Shown here: piece after piece, positions 33,813-44,213 of the stretch
Numbering within the stretch: the stretch's first letter is position 1
Layout: each line of letters opens with the position of its first letter
Origin: an uncultured Holophagaceae bacterium
GTDB taxonomy: Bacteria; Acidobacteriota; Holophagae; Holophagales; Holophagaceae
Length of the DNA stretch: 64,000 bases
Assembly: GCA_903913215.1 (NCBI GenBank)
Contig: CAIWKE010000008.1
Coordinates: forward strand, 62,001-126,000
Direction of reading: 5' to 3'
Translations under genes and position numbers: made by a program
Notes under the pieces: model-generated
The model's input: only the letters and a program-made list of their open reading frames with translations
What the model was told of the DNA's origin: nothing
The model's database searches: none

Positions 33813-34502
33813 CTAGCGCTTCGGCGTCCATTCCGCCTGCCGCACCGCCTCCACCAACCGCCGATTCCCGGCTTCCGCCAACCACGCCTGAGCCAGCCGC
33901 GCTCCCAGCTTCTGCCCCGCCTCGATGTCCGTGGGATAGTGGACCCCGCCGATCACGCGGTTCACCCCCACCTGCCGCCCCTGGGCCAGCAGAGCCTCAC
34001 GTCGTTCTGGCCTCAGCTCCGCCAGGATCATGGCGATGGCGAGGCCGCGAGTGGCGTGGCCGCTGGGATAGGAAGGATTGGTCTCGCGCTCGATGGCCGG
34101 CTGCACTTGGAGAGCCGCCACGTAGGGTCTGGGCCGCGCAAACATCAGTTTCAGGCCATCACTCTGCGCCTTGATGTGCTTGGCCACCTGCAAAAAAAGA
34201 TTGGCGGTTTCTGGAAACCGAGATGCCTCCAGGTGAACGCCCATGGCCTCAGAGTAGGCGCTCAGTTCCAGCTTGACCTCAGACTTGGCCCGCTGGATGT
34301 CGGCCTCCGTGCGGATGCGCTGCTCCCAGAGGACGACTGCCAGATCGGCCTTGCCAGCGTCGGATTCCACGCTGGGAAAGGGACCGATGAAGGCCGCCAA
34401 CTCCTGGAGTTGGGGCGCTGCCTGCACCGGGGCCGCCACGGCCGGGGCCTGGGCGACGCCCGGCAGAGACAGCAGCCAGAAGCAAAGCAGAAGCGGGCGC
34501 AT
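33813..34502 (-). CDS. Class A non-specific acid phosphatase (PAP2)
   Basis: 229 aa. Signal peptide RPLLLCFWLLSLPGVAQ. Motifs of the class A acid phosphatases are visible in order: KLMFARPRPYV, NPSYPSGHATRG and GVNRVIGGVHYPTDIEAG (the usual S of SRxxxGxHxxxD is N here). It should hydrolyse phosphate monoesters in the periplasm. It is upstream of and in the same direction as the TonB receptor. Confidence 0.9.
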   Translation of the reverse strand: MRPLLLCFWLLSLPGVAQAPAVAAPVQAAPQLQELAAFIGPFPSVESDAGKADLAVVLWEQRIRTEADIQRAKSEVKLELSAYSEAMGVHLEASRFPETANLFLQVAKHIKAQSDGLKLMFARPRPYVAALQVQPAIERETNPSYPSGHATRGLAIAMILAELRPERREALLAQGRQVGVNRVIGGVHYPTDIEAGQKLGARLAQAWLAEAGNRRLVEAVRQAEWTPKR

Positions 34503-34763
34503 GGGGACTCCACGAAGGTCCGACCAGTGTGCCGAATTGGCCCTGCCGCTTCGGTGAACACGCTGTAAACAGATCGCTCCATGGCCGCAGCCCTTCGACT
34601 GTTCCCGCCTGCGAACTTCGAAGTAGCAGCGAGTTCACCCCAGGTCGGTCGGCCTGCGTTTAGTCTTCTGGTTGGGAAGTTGCGGGGGAAGAAGCTGCGG
34701 GGGGCGGGGGCCCCCCGCAGCCACGTGATGGACGACTCATCGAGCTTGCGACCAAGGTGGCAC
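34503..34763. other. Divergent intergenic region with hairpin
   Basis: The gap between the acid phosphatase and the hemolysin III gene. It contains a GC hairpin, GCTGCGGGGGG and CCCCCCGCAGC at about 34693-34722, with a short loop and no T-run. Divergent promoters are expected here. Confidence 0.4.
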
Positions 34764-35378
34764 ATGAACCACGGGGAGCGATTCAACTGCTTCAGCCACC
34801 TGCTGGGCCTCGGCCTGGCCCTCATCGGCCTGGGCCTGCTGATCAGCCGGGGCCTGCATGCGGGAGCACCACTCCAGCTCCTCAGTTTCTCCGTTTTCGG
34901 GGTCTCCATGGTCCTGCTCTACGGCGCCTCGACGCTGTACCACAGCCGCTGCGGCCCGACCAAAGAGCGCTGGGCCAAGGTTGATCACTGTGCCATCTAC
35001 CTGCTCATCGCCGGAACCTACACCCCCTTCGCCCTTGTGACCCTCCATGGTCTGCGCGGGTGGACCCTCTTCGGCGTGGTGTGGTCACTGGCTGCGCTGG
35101 GCATCCTTCATGAGGTCAAAAAGCCGCATGGAGCAGAGCCCTCCGCCCTGCTCTATGTGCTCATGGGGTGGTGCGGCGTCGTAGCCTGCGTGCCCTTGGT
35201 CCAGGGTCTCAATGAGCACGGCTGGATCTGGCTCCTGGTGGGCTGTCTGAGCTACTCCGTGGGGGTCGCCTTCTATGCCCTTGGGCGCCGGTTGCCGCAT
35301 GCCCACGGAATCTGGCACCTGTTTGTGCTAGGAGGCACTGCGAGTCATTTTTTCACCGTGCTCAAGTTTGTCTTCTGA
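34764..35378 (+). CDS. Hemolysin III family (PAQR-like) membrane protein
   Basis: 204 aa; ATG at 34764 with AAGGTGG upstream. Seven predicted membrane segments. The starts of the family are clear: ERFNCFSHLLGLGLALIGLG, then VLLYGASTLYH, LDHCAIYLLIAGTYTPF (DHxxIYxLIAGTYTP) and GIWHLFVLGGTASHFF. The conserved His and Asp residues of the PAQR hydrolase site are present. The bacterial function is uncertain, possibly membrane fluidity or ceramidase-type activity. Confidence 0.9.
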   Translation: MNHGERFNCFSHLLGLGLALIGLGLLISRGLHAGAPLQLLSFSVFGVSMVLLYGASTLYHSRCGPTKERWAKVDHCAIYLLIAGTYTPFALVTLHGLRGWTLFGVVWSLAALGILHEVKKPHGAEPSALLYVLMGWCGVVACVPLVQGLNEHGWIWLLVGCLSYSVGVAFYALGRRLPHAHGIWHLFVLGGTASHFFTVLKFVF

Positions 35379-35608
35379 CTCCGCCGCTGGATTCACAGAG
35401 ACTTCAAGGCCCGAATTCTCACCTACTGCCTGCCATGGAAAACCGGTTCGGGGCAGGGCAGCCTGTGGCTCACCTCTAAGCAATAGAGCGTATGGAAGCA
35501 GGCTCCGCCAATGCCCTAGGCTGTGAAGACACCATAGGCAATGCATGGTGGACCCGGATTCCCTTGACCCACCACCTACTGAAGGCCCACGAGGCCCTGG
35601 AGCACTCA

Positions 35609-36016
35609 ATGAAGATCTCTCGCACCCTGTTGATTGCAGCCCTGCTGCTGGGCGCAGCCCTGCCCACCTGGGCCGGCGAGTTCACCGTGATCAAGGAAGA
35701 GATCAAGACCGCCCGGCAGGCCCTGGTGTCCATGGTGCTCTACCGGGAGAAGCGTGGCCCCGAGCAGCAGAAGCTGGTCAAGGACACAGCGGACCTGGTG
35801 AGCGAGCACCTCCGCAAGGTCAGCGCTCCGGCCAAGAAGGCCGCCGAGGTCAAGGAACTGAAGGAGACCTGGGCCGCCTTCAAGAAGACCCGCGAGGAGG
35901 AGTTGGTCCCGGCGATCATGAGAAATGACCGGGCCCGGTACGAAAAGGTGGCTGGGGGCATCCAAAAAGAGCGCCTGGACCGGATGTACGCCCTGATCGA
36001 CTCCATCGAGGGTTGA
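35609..36016 (+). CDS. Secreted small helical protein
   Basis: 135 aa; signal peptide [21 protein letters not shown], then about 110 residues of amphipathic helices with many Lys/Glu ([40 protein letters not shown]). This is the pattern of periplasmic four-helix bundle sensors or cytochrome-b562-like folds, but there is no haem-binding CxxCH. Directly upstream of the CHASE hybrid kinase, so it may be a ligand-binding partner. No family recognised. Confidence 0.55.
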   Translation: MKISRTLLIAALLLGAALPTWAGEFTVIKEEIKTARQALVSMVLYREKRGPEQQKLVKDTADLVSEHLRKVSAPAKKAAEVKELKETWAAFKKTREEELVPAIMRNDRARYEKVAGGIQKERLDRMYALIDSIEG

Positions 36017-36122
36017 TCAAGCCATACCACTGCCCCCTTCCAGGCAGCGGCAACGGCTGCCTGACCAGATGATCGGACCGATAAGCCTACATGGGCCTTC
36101 ATCGGAGCACAGGGGGAGGGTG

Positions 36123-39100
36123 ATGAAAGGCGACAAGGCAGCATCCCCCAGGTCCTGGTTGCCCTGGGTGGGCTTGGCCCTTTCCATCACCATGGCCCTG
36201 AGCACCTGGGTACTCGTGTGGCGGGCGGAATCGAACCGCATCCACGACCGCTTCCTCGTGGAGACGGAACTGCTGCGGGAGCGCATCGCCAACCGCATGG
36301 CCACTCATGAGCAGATGCTGCGTGGCGCCGCAGAATTTGCGTCCGAGCGCCCCAGCATCCCCACCCGCCAGGAGTGGCATCAGTACGTGGCGGCCCTGGA
36401 GCTGAACCGCCTCAATCCAGGCGTCCAGGGCATCGCCTTCGTGGAGTGGATCCCTGAGGGAGCCCTGGATGCCCACGTGCGTCGCCTCCGCGCCGAGGGC
36501 TTCCCCGACTACCAGGTCCAGCCCGGCGGCCCCCTGCCCCGGGTCGGCGGCGTCAGCTCGATCATCTACCTGGAGCCCATGGATGCCCGGAACCGGCGGG
36601 CCTTCTCCCGGGACATGCTCGCCGATGCCACCCGCAGGGTGGCCATGCTCCGCGCCCGGGACACAGGCCAAGTGGCCATGACGGGGCGGCTCACGCTCTA
36701 CCAGGAGGACGGCTCCGCAGTCCAGGCAGGGACGCTCCTGTTGGCACCGGTCTACCGTCGGGGCCTGCCCCTGGACACAGTCCCTCAGCGGCAGGCGGCC
36801 CTGCTGGGCTGGACGGCCAGCGTCTTCCGGATGAAGAACCTGCTGGAAGGCATCCTGGGGAATTCCGCGCTTGGTGTGCAGTTGGAGTTGTTCGACGGGG
36901 CCTCCGAGGACGAACGCGACCTCCTCTATGCCCGGAGCCCCAGCAAATCCGAGCTCCCCAGCGGGGATCGGCTCCTGGAACAATTCCAGGTCGCGGACCG
37001 GACCTGGACCCTCCGCAGTTCACCTGGCGCGGCCTTCAGCGCCCCCTTGGGCGGCGGGGGCCACGTGCTGGTGCTTGGCGTGGGCCTGCTCTCCAGCATC
37101 GTGATCTTCTGGCTGCTCCGGTCTCTGGCCCTGGCCGAGCAGCTCGCCCTGGGGGTGGCCGACGAGCGCCTGGAGAAGCTCCAGCTGCTGCTGGATGCCA
37201 AGGAGGAGACCGAGCAGGCGCAGCAGGCGGTGGAGCAGCAGTTGGCCCATGCCCTCGCCGCCACGGGCGAAGGCATCTGGGACTGGGACGTCACCACTGG
37301 GCGCGTGAAGCACAATGCCCGCTGGTGCCAGCTCCTGGGGTTGGACGAGAACTTCATCGAGCATCCTGTGGAGATATTTGTCTCTCTGCTGCTAGAGGAG
37401 GACCGGGCCGAGGCAATGGGCTGCGTGCAGGCCTGCCTGGAGGACCGCGCGCCTTACCTCCACCGGCACCGGATGCACCACGCCAATGGCGGCATCATCT
37501 GGATCCTGGATCGAGGCCGCGTGGTGACCCGGGACGCGAGTGGCCGACCTCTGCGCATGGTGGGCAGCACCGCGGACATCACTCAGCTGGTGGAGGCGGA
37601 GGCGGTCCAGCGGGCTGCGGAGGCCCAGCTGCGCATCGCCCTGGAGGAGTCCGAGCGCCTCAACCAGCGCCTGGTGGAGGAGACCGAACGCGCCAATCAG
37701 ATGGCCCTGCAGGCCAAGGCGGCCAGCGTCACCAAATCGGAGTTCCTGGCCAACATGAGTCACGAGATCCGGACCCCCATGAACGGGGTCATCGGCATGG
37801 TCGGGCTGCTCCTCCAGACGTCCCTGGATGAGCGTCAGCGCCACTACGCCGAGTCGGCCAGGCTCAGCGGGGATTACCTGCTGGCCCTCATCAATGACAT
37901 CCTCGACCTCTCCAAGGTGGAAGCCGGCAAGCTGGAGCTGGTGGAGGAAGCCTTCGACCTCGGCCTTCTCCTGAAGGAGCTGGCCCTGAGCGTAGAACCT
38001 CAGGCCCGGGTGAAAGGTCTGACCTTCACCGAGGCCATGGCCGCGGACACGCCCCGCCATTTCCATGGTGACGCCGGGCGCCTGCGGCAGGTGCTGCTCA
38101 ACCTGCTCGGCAACGCCCTGAAGTTCACCCCCAGGGGCCGCGTGGCGTTGCAGACGGAGCCACTGTGGGTCTCTGAACAAGAGGTCCTGCTCAAATTCAC
38201 CGTGCAGGACACGGGCATCGGCATCCCCGCCGCCAAGCTGGGCTCCCTATTCCAGAGCTTCACCCAGGTGGATGCCTCCACCACCCGCAAGTTCGGCGGC
38301 ACTGGCCTGGGCCTCGCCATCTGCAAGCAGCTGGCGGCCCTGCTCGGGGGCGAGATCGGCGTCCGCAGTGACGAGGAGCGGGGCTCGGAGTTTTGGTTCA
38401 CGGCCCGCTTCAAGCGCTCGGACGGCCTCCTGCCGGCCCGGCGGCCCATGGTCTCCCAGCACTTCGGAGACCGCCGCCTGGGTCCGGCCCGCCTCCTGCT
38501 CGTGGAAGACAACCAAGTGAACCAGGACCTGGCCCTGGCCATTTTGCGCCAGTGGGGACTCACGGTGGCGGTGGCGGCGGACGGCATGGAGGCCCTCCAG
38601 GCCCTGCGCGAGACTCCCTTCGACCTCGTCCTGATGGATATCCAGATGCCCAAGCTGGATGGGCTCGAGGCCACCGTCCTGCTGCGCAATCCGCTGTCTG
38701 GTGTGCTGGATTCCCGGATCCCGGTCGTGGCCATGACTGCCCACGCCATGCCCGGGGATCGCCAACTCTGCCTGGATGCGGGCATGGACGAGTACCTCAC
38801 CAAGCCCCTGGAGCCCGGAATCCTACTGGCGGTCCTGGAACGTTTCCTGGGCCAGTCCACGCAGGCACCGCCTGCGCCCGACCCCAGTCGGCCGACCTAC
38901 GATAGTCCCGCAGAACGGGCTGCGGTCTTCGATCAGGCGGGCCTCCTGCGGCGCCTCATGGGCAACCGCAAGGCCGCCGCGAGCATCGTGCAGGGCTACG
39001 TCGAGGACTGCCCGCAGCACCTCGCCCGCTACCAGGCGGCCCTGGATTCCGGCGATCTGTCCACAGCCGCGACGGAACTCCACCTCATCAAGGGTTCCTC

Positions 39101-39251
39101 GGCCACGGTGGGTGCCGAAGGCGTCCGGCGCGCAGCCCAAGCCCTGGAGCAGAATTTCAAGACCGGTGACCTTGAAGGCGTGCGGGCCAAGGCCCGGACT
39201 CTGATCGCGGCCTTTGCACATTTCCAGGAGGTGGCCCTTGACGGTGCCTGA
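36123..39251 (+). CDS. CHASE-domain hybrid histidine kinase with HPt
   Basis: 1042 aa; ATG at 36123 with GGGAGG upstream. TM1 about 15-31, a CHASE domain (about 70-250; [35 protein letters not shown]), TM2 with [16 protein letters not shown] (about 322-340), a PAS domain (about 390-500), HisKA with [15 protein letters not shown], HATPase with [16 protein letters not shown] and GTGLGLAI, a REC domain with VEDNQVNQ and LMDIQMPK, and a C-terminal HPt domain with [16 protein letters not shown]. It is thus a complete phosphorelay in one chain and passes phosphate to the regulators encoded next. Confidence 0.95.
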   Translation: MKGDKAASPRSWLPWVGLALSITMALSTWVLVWRAESNRIHDRFLVETELLRERIANRMATHEQMLRGAAEFASERPSIPTRQEWHQYVAALELNRLNPGVQGIAFVEWIPEGALDAHVRRLRAEGFPDYQVQPGGPLPRVGGVSSIIYLEPMDARNRRAFSRDMLADATRRVAMLRARDTGQVAMTGRLTLYQEDGSAVQAGTLLLAPVYRRGLPLDTVPQRQAALLGWTASVFRMKNLLEGILGNSALGVQLELFDGASEDERDLLYARSPSKSELPSGDRLLEQFQVADRTWTLRSSPGAAFSAPLGGGGHVLVLGVGLLSSIVIFWLLRSLALAEQLALGVADERLEKLQLLLDAKEETEQAQQAVEQQLAHALAATGEGIWDWDVTTGRVKHNARWCQLLGLDENFIEHPVEIFVSLLLEEDRAEAMGCVQACLEDRAPYLHRHRMHHANGGIIWILDRGRVVTRDASGRPLRMVGSTADITQLVEAEAVQRAAEAQLRIALEESERLNQRLVEETERANQMALQAKAASVTKSEFLANMSHEIRTPMNGVIGMVGLLLQTSLDERQRHYAESARLSGDYLLALINDILDLSKVEAGKLELVEEAFDLGLLLKELALSVEPQARVKGLTFTEAMAADTPRHFHGDAGRLRQVLLNLLGNALKFTPRGRVALQTEPLWVSEQEVLLKFTVQDTGIGIPAAKLGSLFQSFTQVDASTTRKFGGTGLGLAICKQLAALLGGEIGVRSDEERGSEFWFTARFKRSDGLLPARRPMVSQHFGDRRLGPARLLLVEDNQVNQDLALAILRQWGLTVAVAADGMEALQALRETPFDLVLMDIQMPKLDGLEATVLLRNPLSGVLDSRIPVVAMTAHAMPGDRQLCLDAGMDEYLTKPLEPGILLAVLERFLGQSTQAPPAPDPSRPTYDSPAERAAVFDQAGLLRRLMGNRKAAASIVQGYVEDCPQHLARYQAALDSGDLSTAATELHLIKGSSATVGAEGVRRAAQALEQNFKTGDLEGVRAKARTLIAAFAHFQEVALDGA

Positions 39252-40503
39252 AGACGATCCCATCCGGGCCCTCCGGGTCATGGTGGTGGATGATGACGCG
39301 GTCTTCCGCCGCTACCTGGAAGCCCAGCTGACCATGCTGGGCTGCCAGTTCCTGCCCGTGGAGAGCGGAGACCTGGCCTGGGCCCAGATGCAGACCGCTG
39401 CACCGGACCTGGTCCTTACGGATGTCTTCATGCCCGGCATGAGCGGCCTGGACCTCTGCCGCCGCATCAAATCCTCCTCCACCCTCCGGAACATCCCCGT
39501 GATCCTGCTGACCATGTTGGGCACCAAGGTGAAGGACGAGGGCTATCAGGCCGGCGCGGACGACTTCTTGAACAAGCCCCCCCATCTGTTGGAACTCCGC
39601 ACTCGCATCCGCAACCTCCTGCTCCTGAGGAGTCTGCAGACCCAACCACAGGCCGAGGCGGAACCTGCCTTCGACGTTCCCCTGGAGGATGGTTCTCCGG
39701 CGCGGATCCTGCTCCTGGAATCTCACGGCATCCTGCGCGAGCACGCCCGGGCCATCCTGGCCGAGGAAGGCTGGGAGGTGGAGGGCCTGGATACCCAGGA
39801 CCGCCTGCTGGAGCACCTGCGCAGCCAGCGCCCGGACCTCCTGATCATCGACCAGGACCTGCTGGAGGGCCCCGGCAGCGCCCTGGTCTCCCGCCTCCGG
39901 AGCCAGGCCCTAACTCAGGATCTGAGCATCCTCCTGATGTGCGAAGCCGGCGCCCTGGAACTGCAGACCGGCGGCTGGCAGAGCGAGGCTGACGAGCACC
40001 TAGTCAAACCCTTTGAGACCTCGGAACTGAAGGTCCGGGTGCGCTCCCTGCTGAAGCAGGCCGAGCTGCGGCGCCGAAAGGAGGCCCAGGCCGGGAATAC
40101 AGAGCCCGGTTCCCTCCGGGATCCCCAGAGTGGGGCCTTTTCGCAGGCCTACCTCTTCGCGTGCCTGGAGCACCTCAACGCCTTCGCGGCCCTCCAGGGC
40201 ACCCCCATGGGCCTGCTGGGCGTCCGGACGGCCGCCCAACTCGGCGGGACCAGCCACCAGGTCGCCACCCTGCTTGCGAGCCAGCTGAAACCCCATGAGA
40301 TCCTCTGCAGTGTGGGCCCGGGGATCTTCGTGGCCATCCTGCCCGGGGCGGATGACGCCGACCTCAGCACCCGGGTGAGCGCCCTCAGCCCCAGTTTGCC
40401 AGGCAGTCATTTCGTCACGGTTTCTGGCACTGGGCTCACTGCCAAGGCGCTCCTGAAGCGCGCCTGGGATCAATTGAAGGACCGGGGAAGGACAGGCCCA
40501 TGA
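39238..40503 (+). CDS. Double-REC regulator with decayed GGDEF domain
   Basis: 421 aa from a TTG at 39238 (AGGAGG 6 nt upstream), overlapping the kinase by 14 nt. REC1 (about 10-130): [31 protein letters not shown]2 (about 155-275) is divergent: [29 protein letters not shown], with DQD in place of the standard acceptor region. The C-terminus has the layout of a GGDEF domain ([20 protein letters not shown] ... [10 protein letters not shown]) but the GGDEF box is VGPGIF, so it is inactive. It resembles PleD architecture, reduced to a receiver platform. Confidence 0.8.
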   Translation: MTVPEDDPIRALRVMVVDDDAVFRRYLEAQLTMLGCQFLPVESGDLAWAQMQTAAPDLVLTDVFMPGMSGLDLCRRIKSSSTLRNIPVILLTMLGTKVKDEGYQAGADDFLNKPPHLLELRTRIRNLLLLRSLQTQPQAEAEPAFDVPLEDGSPARILLLESHGILREHARAILAEEGWEVEGLDTQDRLLEHLRSQRPDLLIIDQDLLEGPGSALVSRLRSQALTQDLSILLMCEAGALELQTGGWQSEADEHLVKPFETSELKVRVRSLLKQAELRRRKEAQAGNTEPGSLRDPQSGAFSQAYLFACLEHLNAFAALQGTPMGLLGVRTAAQLGGTSHQVATLLASQLKPHEILCSVGPGIFVAILPGADDADLSTRVSALSPSLPGSHFVTVSGTGLTAKALLKRAWDQLKDRGRTGP

Positions 40504-41138
40504 AGATCCTCATTGCCGATGATGACCGGGCCTCCCGGAAAGCCCTGGGTGCCATCCTAGAGATGTTCGGCTTCGAGGTGGTGGAGGCCGAGGATGGCAG
40601 CCGGGCCCTGGCCTTGCTCCTGGAAGCGGGTGCGCCGCAGATGGCCATCCTGGACTGGATGATGCCAGGCCTCAGCGGGCCGGAGGTCTGCGAACAGATT
40701 CGGGCGCTGCCCACGGAGCGCCCACCCTACCTGATCATGCTCACCATGCGGGACACCAAGGAAGATCTGGTGGCGGCCCTGGGCGCAGGAGCCGATGACT
40801 ACCTCGCCAAGCCCTGTGAGCCCACGGAACTCCAGGCCCGGGTCGGGGTGGGCCAGCGCCTGCTCAGCCTTCAAGGTTCCCTGGCGGACCACGTGGACCA
40901 GCTCCAGCCGGCCCTGGACCAGGTCAGAACCCTCCGGGGCATCCTGCCCATCTGCTCCTACTGCAAGAAGATCCGCAACGATCAGCGGTACTGGGAGCAG
41001 CTGGAGCACTACATCTCCGAAAACACCGGGGCCACCTTCTCTCACGGCATTTGCCCCGACTGCCGCGAGCGCCACGTGCTCCCGGAGCTGGAGGCCATGC
41101 GCAAATCCCGCAATGTGAGGATCGAGCCGCTCTCCTGA
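40500..41138 (+). CDS. Response regulator with C-terminal Cys-rich output domain
   Basis: 212 aa; ATG overlaps the stop of the previous gene (ATGA). The REC domain has IADDDRAS, AILDWMMPGLSGPE (phospho-Asp near 53) and LAKPCEPTE. After a linker helix comes ILPICSYCKKIRNDQRYWEQ and FSHGICPDC, the same block as in the Cache sensor at 15238. The block has two CxxC-like pairs and conserved Trp and His. It replaces a DNA-binding or enzymatic output, so it is probably a protein-protein or metal-responsive domain. It completes a three-gene phosphorelay operon. Confidence 0.85.
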   Translation: MKILIADDDRASRKALGAILEMFGFEVVEAEDGSRALALLLEAGAPQMAILDWMMPGLSGPEVCEQIRALPTERPPYLIMLTMRDTKEDLVAALGAGADDYLAKPCEPTELQARVGVGQRLLSLQGSLADHVDQLQPALDQVRTLRGILPICSYCKKIRNDQRYWEQLEHYISENTGATFSHGICPDCRERHVLPELEAMRKSRNVRIEPLS

Positions 41139-41177
41139 GCCTCCTGTGCCACCCTGGTCAGGCAGAGTGGAGTCGAT

Positions 41178-41846
41178 ATGCCGGTCCTGGTGCCCTTCCT
41201 GAAGTCCGTGGTGCTCATCCCCCTGACCCTGCTGCCCATCATCAATCCGCTGAGCGGTATGCCGATCTTCACGGCGCAGGCGGGCCACAATCCGGTGGTG
41301 GTGAAGAAGATGGCCCGCCAGATCGCCACCAACTGCTGGTTCATCCTCGTGGCCTCCATCCTGGTGGGGCATTTCGTGCTGGATTTCTTCGGCATCTCCC
41401 TGCCCATCGTCCGCATCGCCGGCGGCATCCTGGTGGCGGTTTCGGGCTGGCGCATGCTGAACAACTCGGACATCGATGCGACGCTGCAGGCCGTGGCGAA
41501 GGAGACCTCCGACCTGCCTGACGTCGAGATCGCCCGACGGAGCTTCTTCCCCATCACCTTCCCCCTCACGACCGGACCCGGCACCATCGCCACCGCCATC
41601 GCCCTGGGCGCCCATGGTCCCAAGACCCCGCTCCGCTACCTCCTGGGGGTCGCGGACGCGGTCCTGGGCGCCGCCATCACAGCCCTGGTCATCTACCTCT
41701 GCTACCGCCACGCCCCAGCCATGCTCGCCAAGCTGGGGGAGATCGGGAGCATGGTCATGATGCGGCTCTTCGCCTTCATCCTGCTCTGCATCGGCATCGA
41801 GATCATCTGGACCGGCTGGGCCAGCCTTAACCAGATCGCCTTCTGA
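41178..41846 (+). CDS. MarC-family integral membrane protein
   Basis: 222 aa with six predicted membrane segments. LLPIINPLSGMPIFTAQAG at the N-terminus and FFPITFPLTTGPGTIATAIA in the middle are the two NP/GPG repeats that define MarC proteins. Role not established; once linked to multiple antibiotic resistance in E. coli, later disputed. It starts 39 nt after the Cys-type regulator and may be transcribed with it. Confidence 0.93.
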   Translation: MPVLVPFLKSVVLIPLTLLPIINPLSGMPIFTAQAGHNPVVVKKMARQIATNCWFILVASILVGHFVLDFFGISLPIVRIAGGILVAVSGWRMLNNSDIDATLQAVAKETSDLPDVEIARRSFFPITFPLTTGPGTIATAIALGAHGPKTPLRYLLGVADAVLGAAITALVIYLCYRHAPAMLAKLGEIGSMVMMRLFAFILLCIGIEIIWTGWASLNQIAF

Positions 41847-41880
41847 GGGGCGGGACCTGAAGATCGGCTATGCTGGCGGC

Positions 41881-43164
41881 ATGAATCAGACACTCTCCAT
41901 CGACGGGGCTCGGCTGTATCGGACGCTGGACGCACTCGGTGCGATCGGCGGCTTCGAGGATCCCCACTCGGGGCTGCGGGGGGTATGCCGGCTCGCGCTC
42001 ACGGCCGCCGATGGCGCCGGCCGCCGCCATGTGGTGGAGCTCATGCGGGCTGCCGGGCTCGAGGTGCGCATCGACCAGATCGGCAATGTGTTCGGCCGCC
42101 GCGCGGGTCAGAACGACCGGCTTCGGCCCGTGATGATGGGCTCCCACATCGACTCCGTGGCCACCGCCGGCCGCTTCGATGGCTGCCTGGGCGTGCTCGG
42201 CGGCCTGGAAGTCATACGCACCCTGAATGACGCGGGCCGTTCGACCCTGCGCCCCCTGGTCGTAGCCTTCTTCACGGACGAAGAAGGCGCCCGCTTCGGC
42301 ACGGACATGCTGGGCAGCGCCGTGGCCACGGGGCGGATCCCCCTCAAAGACGCCCACGCGCTCCGGGACCGCCAGGACCTGTCGGTGCGCGATGAGCTGG
42401 CTGCCATCGGCTTCCTCGGTACGGACGAGCCCCGCCTGGAAGCCCCCTATGCCTACCTCGAATGCCACATCGAGCAGGGGCCCGTACTGCGGACCGCCGG
42501 TGTCGACATCGGCGTCGTGACGGGCGTCCAGGGCATCTGCTGGCACGAACTCAGCATCGTCGGCCGCTCGGCCCATGCGGGCACCACGCCCATGTCCCTA
42601 CGGGCGGATGCAGGCGTCGCCGCGGCCCGCATCAACTTGGCCCTCCGCGAGATGGTGGCCTCCGGCCGCTTCGGGCCCGAATTCCGCGCCACCATGGGTG
42701 TCATTGCCCCCTACCCCGGCCTCGTCAACGTGGTCCCCGGCCAGGTCACGGCCACAGTGGACCTGCGCGACCCGGACACGGCCCTGCTCGATGCCGCCGA
42801 AGCCGCCATCATCGCCTTCTACGCTGAGGCCGCGCGCCTGGAGGGCGTGACCATCCAGCATCGGCGCAGCGCCCGCACGCCCTATGTCGCCTTCGATGCG
42901 GACATCCAGCGCCGGGTGGCCGAGGCGGCGGACGCCCGAGGGTTCTCCCGGGCCGCCATCGTGTCCGGCGCGGGCCACGACGCCCAGGAACTGAGCCGCC
43001 TCTGCCCGGCCGGCATGGTCTTCGTCCCCGGGGAGTTCGACGGAATCAGCCACAACCCCCGCGAACTATCGACGGAGCGCCAGTGCGCCGATGGTGTGAA
43101 TGTCCTCCTCGACGTGGCCTGTGCCCTCGCCGAGCAGGCCGCCACCCTTGAGGAGCTGTCATGA
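41881..43164 (+). CDS. M20-family amidohydrolase (allantoate/N-carbamoyl-amino-acid type)
   Basis: 427 aa. The dinuclear metal site is visible in [27 protein letters not shown] and [10 protein letters not shown], and [14 protein letters not shown] is the lid-domain block of the Hyu/AllC subfamily. The C-terminal [20 protein letters not shown] carries the last His. Enzymes in this subfamily cleave N-carbamoyl groups (allantoate, N-carbamoyl-L-amino acids, beta-ureidopropionate). The stop overlaps the start of the nitrilase gene (ATGA). With the nitrilase it may degrade a pyrimidine or hydantoin breakdown product. Confidence 0.9.
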   Translation: MNQTLSIDGARLYRTLDALGAIGGFEDPHSGLRGVCRLALTAADGAGRRHVVELMRAAGLEVRIDQIGNVFGRRAGQNDRLRPVMMGSHIDSVATAGRFDGCLGVLGGLEVIRTLNDAGRSTLRPLVVAFFTDEEGARFGTDMLGSAVATGRIPLKDAHALRDRQDLSVRDELAAIGFLGTDEPRLEAPYAYLECHIEQGPVLRTAGVDIGVVTGVQGICWHELSIVGRSAHAGTTPMSLRADAGVAAARINLALREMVASGRFGPEFRATMGVIAPYPGLVNVVPGQVTATVDLRDPDTALLDAAEAAIIAFYAEAARLEGVTIQHRRSARTPYVAFDADIQRRVAEAADARGFSRAAIVSGAGHDAQELSRLCPAGMVFVPGEFDGISHNPRELSTERQCADGVNVLLDVACALAEQAATLEELS

Positions 43165-44138
43165 GTGCCAACCCCATCCGTGTGGCCATGACCCAGACCG
43201 TGAACGTCTACGGCGCCATGCCCACCCGGGTCGAAGACCTGGCCCAGCTCGCCCCCCACCTGGAGGACGTGCGGCGCGCCAATGTCGATCACCATCTGGA
43301 ACTGATGGCGGCCGCTGCCAGCGTAGGTGTTCGGGCTATCGGACTCGGCGAGCTCTTCACGGGCCCCTATTTCGCCCTCCATGACGATCCCATGTGGACC
43401 GGCCTCGCTGAGGACGCCTGGGACGGCCCCACGGTCAGGGCGCTTCGCGCTGCCGCGAAGCAGCACGCCATGGTCGTGGTCGCCCCCATCTACGAGCTGG
43501 ACTCCCTGTCCGGCCGCCGCTTCAACACCGCTGTCGTCATCGACGCCGACGGCACGGTGCTGGGCTCCTACCGCAAGACCCACATCCCCCACGGGACCAA
43601 CGAGCAGGGCAGCTTCTACGAGCAGCTCTACTACGACCGCAGCGACGGCAAGAACCGGGTCAGCGGCTCCGACGTGGCCACCAACCCCTTCTTCCCGGTG
43701 CTCACCACCGCCATCGGCCGCATCGGCGTGGCCATCTGCTACGACCGCCACTTCGACGGCGTGATGCTCTCGCTGGCCCTCGAAGGCGCCGAGCTGGTGT
43801 TCTGCCCAGCCGTGACCTTCGGCTCCAAGAGCCAGCGCATGTGGCCCCTGGAGTTCGCTGTGGATGCGGCCCGCCACAACCTCTTCATCGGCGGCAGCAA
43901 CCGCAAGGGCATCGAATCCCCCTGGAACCAGCCCTTCTTCGGCGACAGCCACTTCGTGGGGCCCAATGGTCCCGCCGAGGACCAGTCCACCCATCCCAAC
44001 CTGATCATCTCCGACTTGGATTTCGGCGAGCTCTCCGCGCCGGATCCCTCCGGCTGGGACTTCCCCCGGGACATCCGCCACGAGATCTACTCCCACCACG
44101 GGCGGCGCTTCGGCGTGGATTCCGGGAATCGGCGGTAA
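43161..44138 (+). CDS. Carbon-nitrogen hydrolase (nitrilase superfamily)
   Basis: 325 aa. The catalytic triad is in [12 protein letters not shown] (Glu), [10 protein letters not shown] (Lys) and [10 protein letters not shown] (Cys). The surrounding sequence, [17 protein letters not shown] and the long [12 protein letters not shown]-like region, resembles beta-ureidopropionase or N-carbamoylputrescine amidase more than true nitrilases. Translationally coupled to the M20 amidohydrolase. The pair suggests use of a ureido or amide compound as nitrogen source; the APC permease converging on it may be the importer. Confidence 0.9.
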   Translation: MSANPIRVAMTQTVNVYGAMPTRVEDLAQLAPHLEDVRRANVDHHLELMAAAASVGVRAIGLGELFTGPYFALHDDPMWTGLAEDAWDGPTVRALRAAAKQHAMVVVAPIYELDSLSGRRFNTAVVIDADGTVLGSYRKTHIPHGTNEQGSFYEQLYYDRSDGKNRVSGSDVATNPFFPVLTTAIGRIGVAICYDRHFDGVMLSLALEGAELVFCPAVTFGSKSQRMWPLEFAVDAARHNLFIGGSNRKGIESPWNQPFFGDSHFVGPNGPAEDQSTHPNLIISDLDFGELSAPDPSGWDFPRDIRHEIYSHHGRRFGVDSGNRR

Positions 44139-44213
44139 TGGGAAGAAAGAACGACTCTCGCAGAGGGCGCGGAGGGGACTGAGGGCGCAGAGAATAACGT
44201 CCTCTCGGTGAGC
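44139..44213. repeat. GAGGGCGCAGAG-type intergenic repeat
   Basis: Between the nitrilase and the convergent permease, GCAGAGGGCGCGGAG near 44160 is echoed by GAGGGCGCAGAG near 44181. This is a low-complexity direct repeat, similar to sequence near 56110-56135. It probably serves as a transcript end. Confidence 0.4.
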
